From Gammaproteobacteria bacterium (GTDB lineage Bacteria > Pseudomonadota > Gammaproteobacteria > HK1), in assembly GCA_022824305.1 (NCBI GenBank), contig JAJEAD010000043.1, positions 1-60,416 on the forward strand: a DNA stretch of 60,416 nucleotides. The letters run 5' to 3'. Within the stretch, counting starts at the first letter, position 1. The number at the start of each line of letters is the position of its first letter. Below the pieces are notes generated by a model. The model searched no databases and had not been told where the DNA came from. It was given only the letters and a program-made list of their open reading frames with translations. Of this stretch, positions 53,695 through 60,416 are shown in pieces. The position numbers and the translations under genes were made by a program.

Positions 53695-55074
53695 ATGAAC
53701 GACATGCGAGGGCTGTTGGAGGAAACGTTCCGGCGTGCGGCGTGCTTCGTGGAATCGCTTCCCGGGCGCCGGGTTGCCGCGTCGCGCGAGGCCGACGATC
53801 TGGTGCCGGTGCTGGGCGGCGGGCTGCCGAAGAACGGATTGCCGGCTCGCGAGGTTCTCTCCCGGCTGGACGAGATCGGGGAGCAGGGCGTGGTTGCAAG
53901 TGCCGGACCCCGCTACTTCGGGTTCGTGACCGGTGGGGCACTGCCGGCGTCGCTGGCCGCAAGGTGGCTCGCCGGGGCGTGGGACCAGAACGCCTTCAGC
54001 GAAGTGAGTTCGCCGATCGGCGCCGCGCTCGAGCGGGTTGCGATGCGGTGGGTGCTCGAGGCGCTCGACCTGCCGGCGGACGCCGGGACTGCGTTCGTCA
54101 CCGGCGCCACGATGGCCAACTTCAGCGCGCTTGCCGCCGCCCGGCGTGCCGTTCTGCTCGCGCACGGCCACGACGCCGACCGGCACGGGCTCCACGAGGC
54201 CCCGGAGATCAGCGTGTTGGTGGGGGAGCAGGCGCACGCCACGCTGTTCAAGGCGCTGGGCATGCTCGGGCTCGGACGAGATCGAGTGATCCGCGTGCCG
54301 TCCGACGACCAGGGCCGCATGCGCGTGGATGCGCTTCCCGACGTGGACGGACCCGCAATCGTCTGCACTCAGGCGGGGAACGTGAACACCGGGGCCTTCG
54401 ATCCGGTTGGTGCCGTATGCGATGCGACGCGCGCCGGCGATGTCTGGGTCCACGTGGACGGCGCCTTCGGCCTCTGGGCGAGAAGCGCCGCGGAGTTCGA
54501 GGAGCTGACGCGGGGCATCGACCGAGCCGACTCCTGGGCCGCCGACGCGCACAAGTGGCTCAACGTGCCGTACGACAGCGGCCTTGCCATCGTGCGCGAC
54601 GCCGGTGCCTTGCGGGGTGCGATGTCGGTGCAGGCGGACTATCTCCCCCACCGGGAGAGCCGGGATCCCTTCGAGTTCACCCCCGAGTCTAGCCGCAGCA
54701 TGCGTGGTGCCGAGGTCTGGGCGGCGATCGCGTCGCTCGGCCGCGACGGCATCGTGGAGCTGGTCGAGCGTAACTGCCGCCAGGCCCGGCGCTTCGCGGC
54801 CGGGCTGCGCGACGCCGGATGCGAGATCCTCAACGATGTGGTGCTGAATCAGGTGCTGGTCGCGTTCGGCGACGACCGGGTGACGGCGGAGGTGATCCGT
54901 GGGGTGCAGAGGGAAGGCACCTGCTGGTGCGGAGGGACCCGATGGAGGGGCCGGACTGCAATGCGCATCAGCGTCTCGTCGTGGGCCACCACCGACGACG
55001 ATGTGGAACAGAGCCTCGCCGCGATCATCCGAAGCGCGCACTCCGTCCGCGCACCGGAGCTCGCGCGGCCCTGA
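53695..55074 (+). CDS. PLP-dependent group II decarboxylase / aminotransferase-fold protein
   Basis: A 459-residue fold-I PLP enzyme: Lys287 in ADAHKWLNVPYD binds the cofactor, HVDGAFGLWARSA supplies the cofactor Asp, and GATMANFSALAAAR is the phosphate-contact turn. These match the glutamate/aromatic amino-acid decarboxylase group. The N-terminal RYFGFVTGGALPASLAA is usual for the branch. GGAG lies 10 nt before the ATG. Substrate is open; a decarboxylase for an aromatic or modified amino acid is likely. Confidence 0.85.
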   Translation: MNDMRGLLEETFRRAACFVESLPGRRVAASREADDLVPVLGGGLPKNGLPAREVLSRLDEIGEQGVVASAGPRYFGFVTGGALPASLAARWLAGAWDQNAFSEVSSPIGAALERVAMRWVLEALDLPADAGTAFVTGATMANFSALAAARRAVLLAHGHDADRHGLHEAPEISVLVGEQAHATLFKALGMLGLGRDRVIRVPSDDQGRMRVDALPDVDGPAIVCTQAGNVNTGAFDPVGAVCDATRAGDVWVHVDGAFGLWARSAAEFEELTRGIDRADSWAADAHKWLNVPYDSGLAIVRDAGALRGAMSVQADYLPHRESRDPFEFTPESSRSMRGAEVWAAIASLGRDGIVELVERNCRQARRFAAGLRDAGCEILNDVVLNQVLVAFGDDRVTAEVIRGVQREGTCWCGGTRWRGRTAMRISVSSWATTDDDVEQSLAAIIRSAHSVRAPELARP

Positions 55075-55196
55075 CTGCCTCCCCGACCATGTCGCCGGCA
55101 GGGTGAAGTCGATGCCGTGCGCCGGCCCGGTCTCTTGTCGCACGTCGCATCCTCCAGCGAGAATTCATCGAGCGGACCGGGACGAGGCTTGACATC

Positions 55197-56213
55197 ATGA
55201 CAGTGAAGACCGGCGATACGGGAACATTCGGTGCCTCCGCCTCGTCCTCGACCTGGAGCTGGCATCCGCACCTGCCGCTTTCGGGCGTGCCCTACTGGGA
55301 CTGGCCACCGCGGCCGCTGGCGGTGGTGAAGTGGCTGGTGGCGTACTTCGTCCGGCCCACGGACCGCTTGCTCTGCCTGCTCTTTGCGCTCGTCATCGGA
55401 TTCTGGCTGCAGCCGGTGACCGAGGCCCAGGCCGTGCTCTCCGCCGACTGGATGCTCCGGGTGTTTCTGCGCAACGCGCTTGCCCTGGCGATCGTGGCCG
55501 GGGGGCTGCACCTCTGGTTCCATACCTTCCGCTGCCAGGGCAGCGACTTCGAGTTCGACTCGCCCGACCCGGGAAGGCGCCGGGGGTCGCGCTTCTTCCT
55601 GGGCCACCAGACCTGGGACAACATTTTCTGGACGATGGTCTATGCCGCGCCCGTCGCGACCGCCTGGGAGGTGCTCGCGCGCGTCATGTACGCGAGGGGC
55701 GTCTTCGTCCAGATCGATTTCGCGGCCCACCCCGTCTGGTTCGTGCTCCTCTTCCCGCTGCTTACCCTGTGCCAGAGTGCGCATTTCTTCGTCATTCATC
55801 GGGCGCTGCACTGGAAACCCCTCTACCGATGGGTGCACGCCGTCCATCATCGCAACATCTCCCCCACCTCCTGGTCGGGTCTTTCGATGCACCCGGTCGA
55901 GCACCTGCTCTATTTCTCGACAATGGCATTCTTCTTCGTGCTGCCGAGCCACCCGGTGCACATGCTCTTCCTCTTCTTCTTTCAGTTGCTGGCCGCCCCG
56001 TCGGGCCACTCGGGCTTCGAAGCCGTCAGCATCGCCGGGCGCCGGGTGCTGTCGCTCGACGCCTTCTTTCATCATCTGCATCATCGGTACTTCGAGTGCA
56101 ACTACGGCAGCGGCGAGTTCCCGCTCGACCGGTGGCTGGGAGTGCGTCACGACGGCACTGACGAGGCGACCGGCACCCTTCGCGCGCGCCGGCGCACGCC
56201 GCACCAGGCCTGA
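55197..56213 (+). CDS. Sterol-desaturase / fatty-acid-hydroxylase superfamily membrane protein
   Basis: A 338-residue membrane enzyme with several hydrophobic segments and the histidine boxes of the superfamily: HFFVIHRALHW, WVHAVHHRN and HHLHHRYFECNYG, which hold a di-iron site. It hydroxylates or desaturates a lipid or small hydrophobic compound. It lies 31 nt before the fatty-acid-desaturase gene on the same strand; the pair probably work on the same lipid or diffusible molecule. Confidence 0.87.
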   Translation: MTVKTGDTGTFGASASSSTWSWHPHLPLSGVPYWDWPPRPLAVVKWLVAYFVRPTDRLLCLLFALVIGFWLQPVTEAQAVLSADWMLRVFLRNALALAIVAGGLHLWFHTFRCQGSDFEFDSPDPGRRRGSRFFLGHQTWDNIFWTMVYAAPVATAWEVLARVMYARGVFVQIDFAAHPVWFVLLFPLLTLCQSAHFFVIHRALHWKPLYRWVHAVHHRNISPTSWSGLSMHPVEHLLYFSTMAFFFVLPSHPVHMLFLFFFQLLAAPSGHSGFEAVSIAGRRVLSLDAFFHHLHHRYFECNYGSGEFPLDRWLGVRHDGTDEATGTLRARRRTPHQA

Positions 56214-56244
56214 AGAGAAGGGCGCGACGTCGTACAGTTCGGGG

Positions 56245-57210
56245 ATGGACGACTTCATCGGCCGCAGAGATCTGGTCCCGCCGGAGAAGCTTCGCGAGCT
56301 GACCCGTCGCTCGGACCTGAAGGGTGCGATCCAGGCGCTCAGCCACTTCGGCGCCGTCGCTGTGACCGGCACCGGGCTGTGGCTCACCTGGGGGTCGTGG
56401 TGGGCGGCGCCCTGGTTCGTCGTCCACGGGATGCTGGTCAACTTCCTGTTCGCCGCTCAGCACGAGTGCAACCACTACACCGCCTTCGAGACGCGCTGGG
56501 TGAACGACCTCGTCAACCGGATCACCGGGTTCGTGCTCCTCTACCCGCGCAGCTACGAGCGCTGGTACCACTTCGAGCACCATCGCCACACCCAGGACTG
56601 GGAACGCGATCCGGAGCTGATGCGCCGGAAACCGTTCACGCTGTCGGTCTATCTCCTCTACCTGATCGGAGTGAGCTACTGGTGGGACCTGTTGGTGAGG
56701 CTGTGGCGCAACGCGCGGGGCAAGGTGACGGGCGACTACTTCAGCGCGGCGCAGCGCCGCCACATCACTCTGGAAGCCCGCTGGCACATCGCGGGATATG
56801 CGCTCATCGCCGCCGTCTCGGTCGCGCTCGATAGCTGGGCGGCGCTCATCCTGTGGCTCGCGCCGATGCTCTCGACCAAGGTGCTGCATCAGGTGCAGAA
56901 CATCACGGAGCACATCGGCATCACCCACGAGCCGGACACCGTGCACAACACCCGCACCATCTCCACCTGGCCGCTCCTGCGGTGGATGGGCTGGAACATG
57001 CAGTACCACACCGCCCATCACACCTACCCGGCGGTGCCCTTCCATCGCCTGCCCGAGCTGCATGCGGAGCTCACGCGCCGTCTCGGATATGCCCCGCCCA
57101 CCGTCGGTTACCTCGAGTTCCAGCGCCGCTTCATCGCGGCGCTCGCCCGCGGACCGGAACCGGTCGAGGGAGTCAGCGAAGCCGGTCCGCCGCACCGAAG
57201 CGCCGCGTGA
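56245..57210 (+). CDS. Membrane fatty-acid-desaturase family protein
   Basis: A 321-residue di-iron membrane enzyme with three histidine boxes: HECNHYTAF, HFEHHRHTQDW and HTAHHTYP. Hydrophobic pairs surround them. The frame is open from 55480 over the upstream gene, but ATG 56245 begins the family-like N-terminus (DDFIGRRDLVPPEKLREL). The C-terminus is soluble and less conserved. Substrate may be a fatty acyl chain or a small amino-acid-derived compound, as for rhizobitoxine-type desaturases. Confidence 0.87.
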   Translation: MDDFIGRRDLVPPEKLRELTRRSDLKGAIQALSHFGAVAVTGTGLWLTWGSWWAAPWFVVHGMLVNFLFAAQHECNHYTAFETRWVNDLVNRITGFVLLYPRSYERWYHFEHHRHTQDWERDPELMRRKPFTLSVYLLYLIGVSYWWDLLVRLWRNARGKVTGDYFSAAQRRHITLEARWHIAGYALIAAVSVALDSWAALILWLAPMLSTKVLHQVQNITEHIGITHEPDTVHNTRTISTWPLLRWMGWNMQYHTAHHTYPAVPFHRLPELHAELTRRLGYAPPTVGYLEFQRRFIAALARGPEPVEGVSEAGPPHRSAA

Positions 57211-57346
57211 CGCAAGCGGCGCAGCACGCGTATCGCTTCCACCTGGCCCGGCTCGCCGCGGGTGGCCGGAAAGGCGGTAGGCGGCGTATAGAATCGGCGG
57301 CCCGGCCGGCACGCGGCCGAGACCGGGCAAGACGGGAGGCAACGCC

Positions 57347-58798
57347 ATGAACCTTTCGGAGTACGCTGCGTACGACGCGCTCGGTCTCGCCGAGCTGATT
57401 CGCAGCCGCCAGGTATCTCCCCGGGAGCTCCGGGAGAGCGCCCTTCGCGCGATTGAGGCGCGCAACGGCGATCTCAACGCGATCATCGAGACCTACCCCG
57501 ACGGCGCCCCCGGCGCCGGTGCGTCCGCGGCGCCCGAGGGCCCTTTCGCCGGCGTGCCCTTCCTGGTGAAGGACGTCGGCCCGCACTTCGAGGGGATCAA
57601 GTGCGAGTTCTGCAGCCGGCTGTGCGAGGGCATGGTCGCTCCCGCGGACAGCAACTACGCGCGTCTCGTCCGGGGCACCGGCGTCCAGATCGTCGGGCGC
57701 ACCAATACCCCGGAGTTCTCGATGTCCGGCACGAGCGAGAACCTGCTCTACGGCAACACCTCCACCCCCTGGAAGAAGGGCTGCTCGGCCAACGGCTCGA
57801 CCGGCGGCGGCGCGGCGGCGGTCTCCGCCGGCATCGTGCCTCTGGCCCACGGCTCCGACATCGGCGGCTCGATCCGGGGTCCGGCCGCCTGGTGCGGCGG
57901 CGTGGGGCTCAAGCCTTCGCGCGCGCGCATCTCTTCGGGCCCCATGTTCGACGAGTCGGGACACGGCATGTCGATGACTTTCGTGCAGACCCGGACCCTG
58001 CGCGACACCGCGGCGATGCTGGACTGCCTCGCAATCCCGCAGCCGGGAGACCCTTTCGTCATCGAGCGGCCGGCCGAACCCTATGCCGCGTACGCGAGTC
58101 GCCCGCCGCCCCGGCTGCGCATCGCCTGGTCGGCCGCCCCGCTCATGGACGCTCCGGTCGATCCGGAGATCGCGGCGGCGGTGGAAGAGTGCGCGCGCTG
58201 CCTCGACCGCCTCGGCCACGAGGTGAGCGAGGACGCGCCGCCGGTCGACCTGGCGGCCATCGACGCGGCCTGCCTGCCGGTCTGGTTCTTCGACTTTCAT
58301 CGCCGACTGGACGGCTACGCACGGGAGACCGGGCGAAGAGTCGGCCCCGACACGGTGGAGGCCGGCACCCTGCACTTCTACGAGCGTGCGAAGGGGATAA
58401 CGCACACGGAGTTCTTCGACGCGCAGGCCACCTTCAACCGGATCCGGCGCCGGGTCGGCCCCTTCTTCGAGAAGTACGACGTCTGGGTCACGCCGACGAT
58501 GGCGCAGGTCGCGCCCCGGCATGGCATCTACGGGATGAACGTCGATCTCGAGCCGGCCGAGTTTCTCGCGCACGAGCAGCGCCCGGCCCAGTTCATGGTG
58601 CTCTACAACGTGACCGGCCAGCCCGCGATGTCGCTCCCGCTCGGCATGCACTCGAGCGGCTTGCCCATCGGCGTGCAGATTGCGGCGCGCCACGCGCGCG
58701 AGCACGTGCTCATCGGGCTCGGCGCGGCGCTGGAGGAGGCGATGCCCTGGCGCGACCGGCTGCCGTCGCTGCACGTGTCGAAGCTCGGGAGTGGCTGA
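57347..58798 (+). CDS. Amidase (amidase signature family), second copy
   Basis: A 483-residue amidase. Lys75 in PFLVKDVGPH and GSDIGGSIRGPAAWCG give the base and nucleophile. The cis-Ser region reads ANGSTGGGAAAVSAG, where the usual second Ser of GGSSGGSAA is Thr. GGGAGG precedes ATG 57347. It differs in sequence from the amidase at 24668 and so is not a recent duplicate. It may hydrolyse an amide made or imported nearby; no clear partner. Confidence 0.88.
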   Translation: MNLSEYAAYDALGLAELIRSRQVSPRELRESALRAIEARNGDLNAIIETYPDGAPGAGASAAPEGPFAGVPFLVKDVGPHFEGIKCEFCSRLCEGMVAPADSNYARLVRGTGVQIVGRTNTPEFSMSGTSENLLYGNTSTPWKKGCSANGSTGGGAAAVSAGIVPLAHGSDIGGSIRGPAAWCGGVGLKPSRARISSGPMFDESGHGMSMTFVQTRTLRDTAAMLDCLAIPQPGDPFVIERPAEPYAAYASRPPPRLRIAWSAAPLMDAPVDPEIAAAVEECARCLDRLGHEVSEDAPPVDLAAIDAACLPVWFFDFHRRLDGYARETGRRVGPDTVEAGTLHFYERAKGITHTEFFDAQATFNRIRRRVGPFFEKYDVWVTPTMAQVAPRHGIYGMNVDLEPAEFLAHEQRPAQFMVLYNVTGQPAMSLPLGMHSSGLPIGVQIAARHAREHVLIGLGAALEEAMPWRDRLPSLHVSKLGSG

Positions 58799-58904
58799 GG
58801 CGCGAGCCCGACCGGGACGGGCTCGGGAGAGCCATTCGCGCCAACGCGTACACTAGTGTCGCCCCGGCCAGGGGCCTTTCGTCTCGCTGGAGCAGGAGCC
58901 CGCA

Positions 58905-59408
58905 GTGCACGACAGTCACCGCCTCGTCCCCGACGACTTCGACGTTCCCGAGCTTCTCGAGCATCCGCGTTTTCGCCTGCGGATGCTGTCGGTCAACGAC
59001 CTCGTCAAGGACTACGATGCCGTGATGTCGAGCGTGGAGCACCTGCGCACGACCTTCAGTCGGGAGAGCGGCGGCTCGTGGCCCGAGGGGCTCACCATCG
59101 AGGACGACCTCGTCGATCTCGGCTGGCATCAGCGCGAGTTCACGCTTCGCCGCTCCTTCGCCTACACGATGATGACGCCCGTCGAGGACCGCTGCCTCGG
59201 TTGCGTCTACATCATGCCCACCCGCCGGCGCGGCCATGACTGCAAGGTCGAGATGTGGGTGCGCGCCGACGAGATCGAGAGCGGCCTCGACGAGGAGCTC
59301 TATCGGAGCGTCCGCGCGTGGATCTCCGGGACCTGGCCCTTCGCCAGTCCCGCCTTCCCCGGCCGCGCCATCTCCTTCGAGGACTGGCACGCGCTGCCCC
59401 GCGATTGA
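58905..59408 (+). CDS. GNAT-like N-acetyltransferase family protein
   Basis: A 167-residue protein: FAYTMMTPVEDRCLGCVYIMPT is a GNAT-like beta4 strand region and WVRADEIESGLDEELYRSVRAWI follows as a helix. The canonical acetyl-CoA loop (Q/R-x-x-G-x-G/A) is not visible, so activity is unsure. GTG 58905 starts behind AGGAG. It is followed directly by a fragment of a hydrolase gene. Confidence 0.65.
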   Translation: MHDSHRLVPDDFDVPELLEHPRFRLRMLSVNDLVKDYDAVMSSVEHLRTTFSRESGGSWPEGLTIEDDLVDLGWHQREFTLRRSFAYTMMTPVEDRCLGCVYIMPTRRRGHDCKVEMWVRADEIESGLDEELYRSVRAWISGTWPFASPAFPGRAISFEDWHALPRD

Positions 59409-59577
59409 GTGGCCGGATGGCCTGCCGGCGACGAGCACGAGGGTCAGGTCATCGCGCGCCGACTGATCCGCGAGCTCGATTCCGATGGCGTGCACGGCCG
59501 GCTCATCGTGATTCCGGCGCTCAACTACCCGGCGGTCATCGAGGACTCACGGGTTTCCCCGCTCGACGAAGCAGCGC
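59409..59577 (+). pseudogene. Fragment of succinylglutamate desuccinylase/aspartoacylase family gene
   Basis: Translation gives AGDEHEGQVIARRLIREL, then HGRLIVIPALNYPAV and DSRVSPLDEAAL, the metal-motif to RVSPLDGxNLNR segment of the AstE/AspA/DoeB family. The upstream HG part of the HGDE metal motif and everything past the NLNR position are missing, and the sequence runs straight into the convergent membrane-protein gene. It has no start of its own. It is a decayed piece. Confidence 0.75.
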
Positions 59578-59934
59578 TCAGTTCACGAAGGTCCCGATGA
59601 CCCGAGCGATGCTTTGCGCGATCTCGCTCTCGAGCGGAAACGACAGCATCCCCATCACCGAGTACCCGAGCAGCCACGGCATCAGGTAGAAGCGGATCAT
59701 GAAGAAGAACCACGCGACGAAGAGCGGCACCAGCGGCTGAACGAGGAAACCCGGCGTCACCGGCGCGAAGAACCTGAGCAGAGGGTTCGTCGACCACACG
59801 AAGAAGCGCATGAAGAAGAAGTTGCTGTCCTCGGGGAGAAACAGCCCCATGCCGAAGCGCCCGACCAGCGTCCACATGATCGCGCCGAGCACGTAGTCGA
59901 GGACCAGCAGCCAGAGCGGGAACGCCTCGTACAT
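59578..59934 (-). CDS. Small integral membrane protein (YggT-like)
   Basis: A 118-residue protein with two strongly hydrophobic parts: LLVLDYVLGAIMWTLVGRFG near the start and PLVPLFVAWFFFMIRFYLMP in the second half. NPLLRFFAPVTPGFL between them resembles the conserved loop of YggT-type membrane proteins, but the match is loose. The function is unknown. It lies downstream of the symporter on the same strand with about 200 nt between, including a terminator, so it has its own transcript. Confidence 0.65.
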   Translation of the reverse strand: MYEAFPLWLLVLDYVLGAIMWTLVGRFGMGLFLPEDSNFFFMRFFVWSTNPLLRFFAPVTPGFLVQPLVPLFVAWFFFMIRFYLMPWLLGYSVMGMLSFPLESEIAQSIARVIGTFVN

Positions 59935-60082
59935 CAGCCGGTGCGCTCAGCCGTTCCGCCGCCGGGGGGCGGAGTATCGAATCGGCCCTTCTCCCGGTTC
60001 ATCGCGGGTAGTGGCGGAGTTTAACCCCAGGGGTTCGGCGCCGGAAGGCGACGCGGAGCGTGCCGCGCCGGAGAACGAAGAA

Positions 60083-60110
60083 CGCCGGGGCGGGAGACCC
60101 CGCCCCGGCG
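60083..60110 (-). terminator. Rho-independent terminator of the symporter gene
   Basis: A perfect 12-bp stem (CGCCGGGGCGGG/CCCGCCCCGGCG) with a 4-nt loop starts 20 nt past the symporter stop. On the minus strand it is followed by TTCTTCGTTCTC, a U-rich run. Stem, loop and tract all fit an intrinsic terminator. Confidence 0.8.
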
Positions 60111-60130
60111 AATGTTGACGACCTCGGAAC

Positions 60131-60416
60131 TCAGTGCGAAGAGGCGAGGACCGACGCACCCTTCGGGATCCGGGTCGCGTCGACCATGTCCTGCGTCTCC
60201 TTGTCCGGCTCCGCGGTCATGAGGCTCACCACCACCATGGCGATCAGGCTCACCGGCATGCCGATGATCCCGAACCGGAGGTGGTCGATGCCGATCCACG
60301 GATCCATGCCCGCGAACCGCACCATGTAGAGGTACCACGTGCCGGCAATGAGCCCCGCGAGCATCCCCGCGATCGCTCCCTGCCGGTTGGCCCGTTTCCA
60401 CCACACGCCGAGGACG
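60131..60416 (-). CDS. Sodium:solute symporter C-terminal part, cut by the window edge
   Basis: Only the last ~94 codons are present; the gene continues beyond 60416. WWKRANRQGAIAGMLAGLIAGTWYL and GIIGMPVSLIAMVVVSLMT are the last two membrane segments of SSS-family (ActP/acetate-type) sodium symporters. EPDKETQDMVDATRIPKG is the usual cytoplasmic tail. Substrate cannot be told from this part. A GTG at 60406 is internal, not the start. Confidence 0.8.
   Translation of the reverse strand, partial: VLGVWWKRANRQGAIAGMLAGLIAGTWYLYMVRFAGMDPWIGIDHLRFGIIGMPVSLIAMVVVSLMTAEPDKETQDMVDATRIPKGASVLASSH

Noticed and set aside
53397..53705. Full minus-strand gene around the DUF5615 core
   Set aside because: Outside the roughly 30-residue core the translation shows no family features and overlaps neighbouring gene ends, so only a remnant is called.

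Overview
This is a very GC-rich window from a bacterial chromosome, most likely a heterotrophic proteobacterium. That placement rests on Shine-Dalgarno-led genes, Tat and Sec signal peptides, polar-amino-acid and BMP-type ABC transporters, NnrU, and DddP- and DmfA-like enzymes. The gene content suggests a marine or host-associated scavenger of small N- and S-containing organics. No rRNA, tRNA, CRISPR array, integrase or complete insertion sequence is visible. No recognisable DNA-binding transcription regulator is visible either, apart from the antitoxin of a toxin-antitoxin pair.

Left part (1-26 kb). A truncated nucleotidyltransferase/HepT pair opens the window, followed by NnrU, an SDR-MaoC pair (reductase plus hydratase), a class I fructose-bisphosphate aldolase, an FAD amine/amino-acid oxidase and an Asp/Glu-racemase-like enzyme. 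A long minus-strand block follows. It has two complete polar-amino-acid ABC transporters (each binding protein, two permeases, ATPase), a creatinase/ectoine-hydrolase-like M24 protein, a choline-sulfatase, a phytanoyl-CoA-dioxygenase-family enzyme, an amidohydrolase, a D-threonine-aldolase-family enzyme and a DMT exporter. Then come an aldo/keto-reductase-RidA fusion and a DddP-like M24 protein. An amidase lies on the plus strand. The theme is uptake and breakdown of osmolytes and modified amino acids.

Middle part (26-38 kb) is a mosaic accessory region. It holds a Tat-exported amidohydrolase/YtkA/di-haem peroxidase operon, a phosphatase-ADP-ribosylglycohydrolase fusion, an HNH endonuclease, an orphan hypothetical, a TacA/TacT-like toxin-antitoxin pair, and an operon of a creatinase-like M24 protein with both subunits of an N,N-dimethylformamidase. 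Direct repeats and gene fragments flank these pieces: a copy of the HNH gene's 5' end at 26.2 kb and a degraded copy of the glycohydrolase 3' end at 38.1 kb.

Right part (38-60 kb). Minus-strand genes encode a SnoaL-like protein, a Rieske oxygenase, a BMP-type binding protein, a thioesterase, an NTE-like patatin with cNMP-binding domains and a GPP34 protein. They are followed by an AtuA/DUF4387 pair in one operon with a BMP-type ABC transporter. Divergent plus-strand genes encode guanine deaminase, a PLP decarboxylase, a sterol-desaturase-like and a fatty-acid-desaturase-like membrane enzyme, an amidase and a GNAT-like protein. Two more gene remnants lie here (DUF5615 PIN-like at 53.5 kb, aspartoacylase-like at 59.4 kb). 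The window ends in a truncated sodium:solute symporter.

Functions come from reading motifs and remembered family features; no database search was run.
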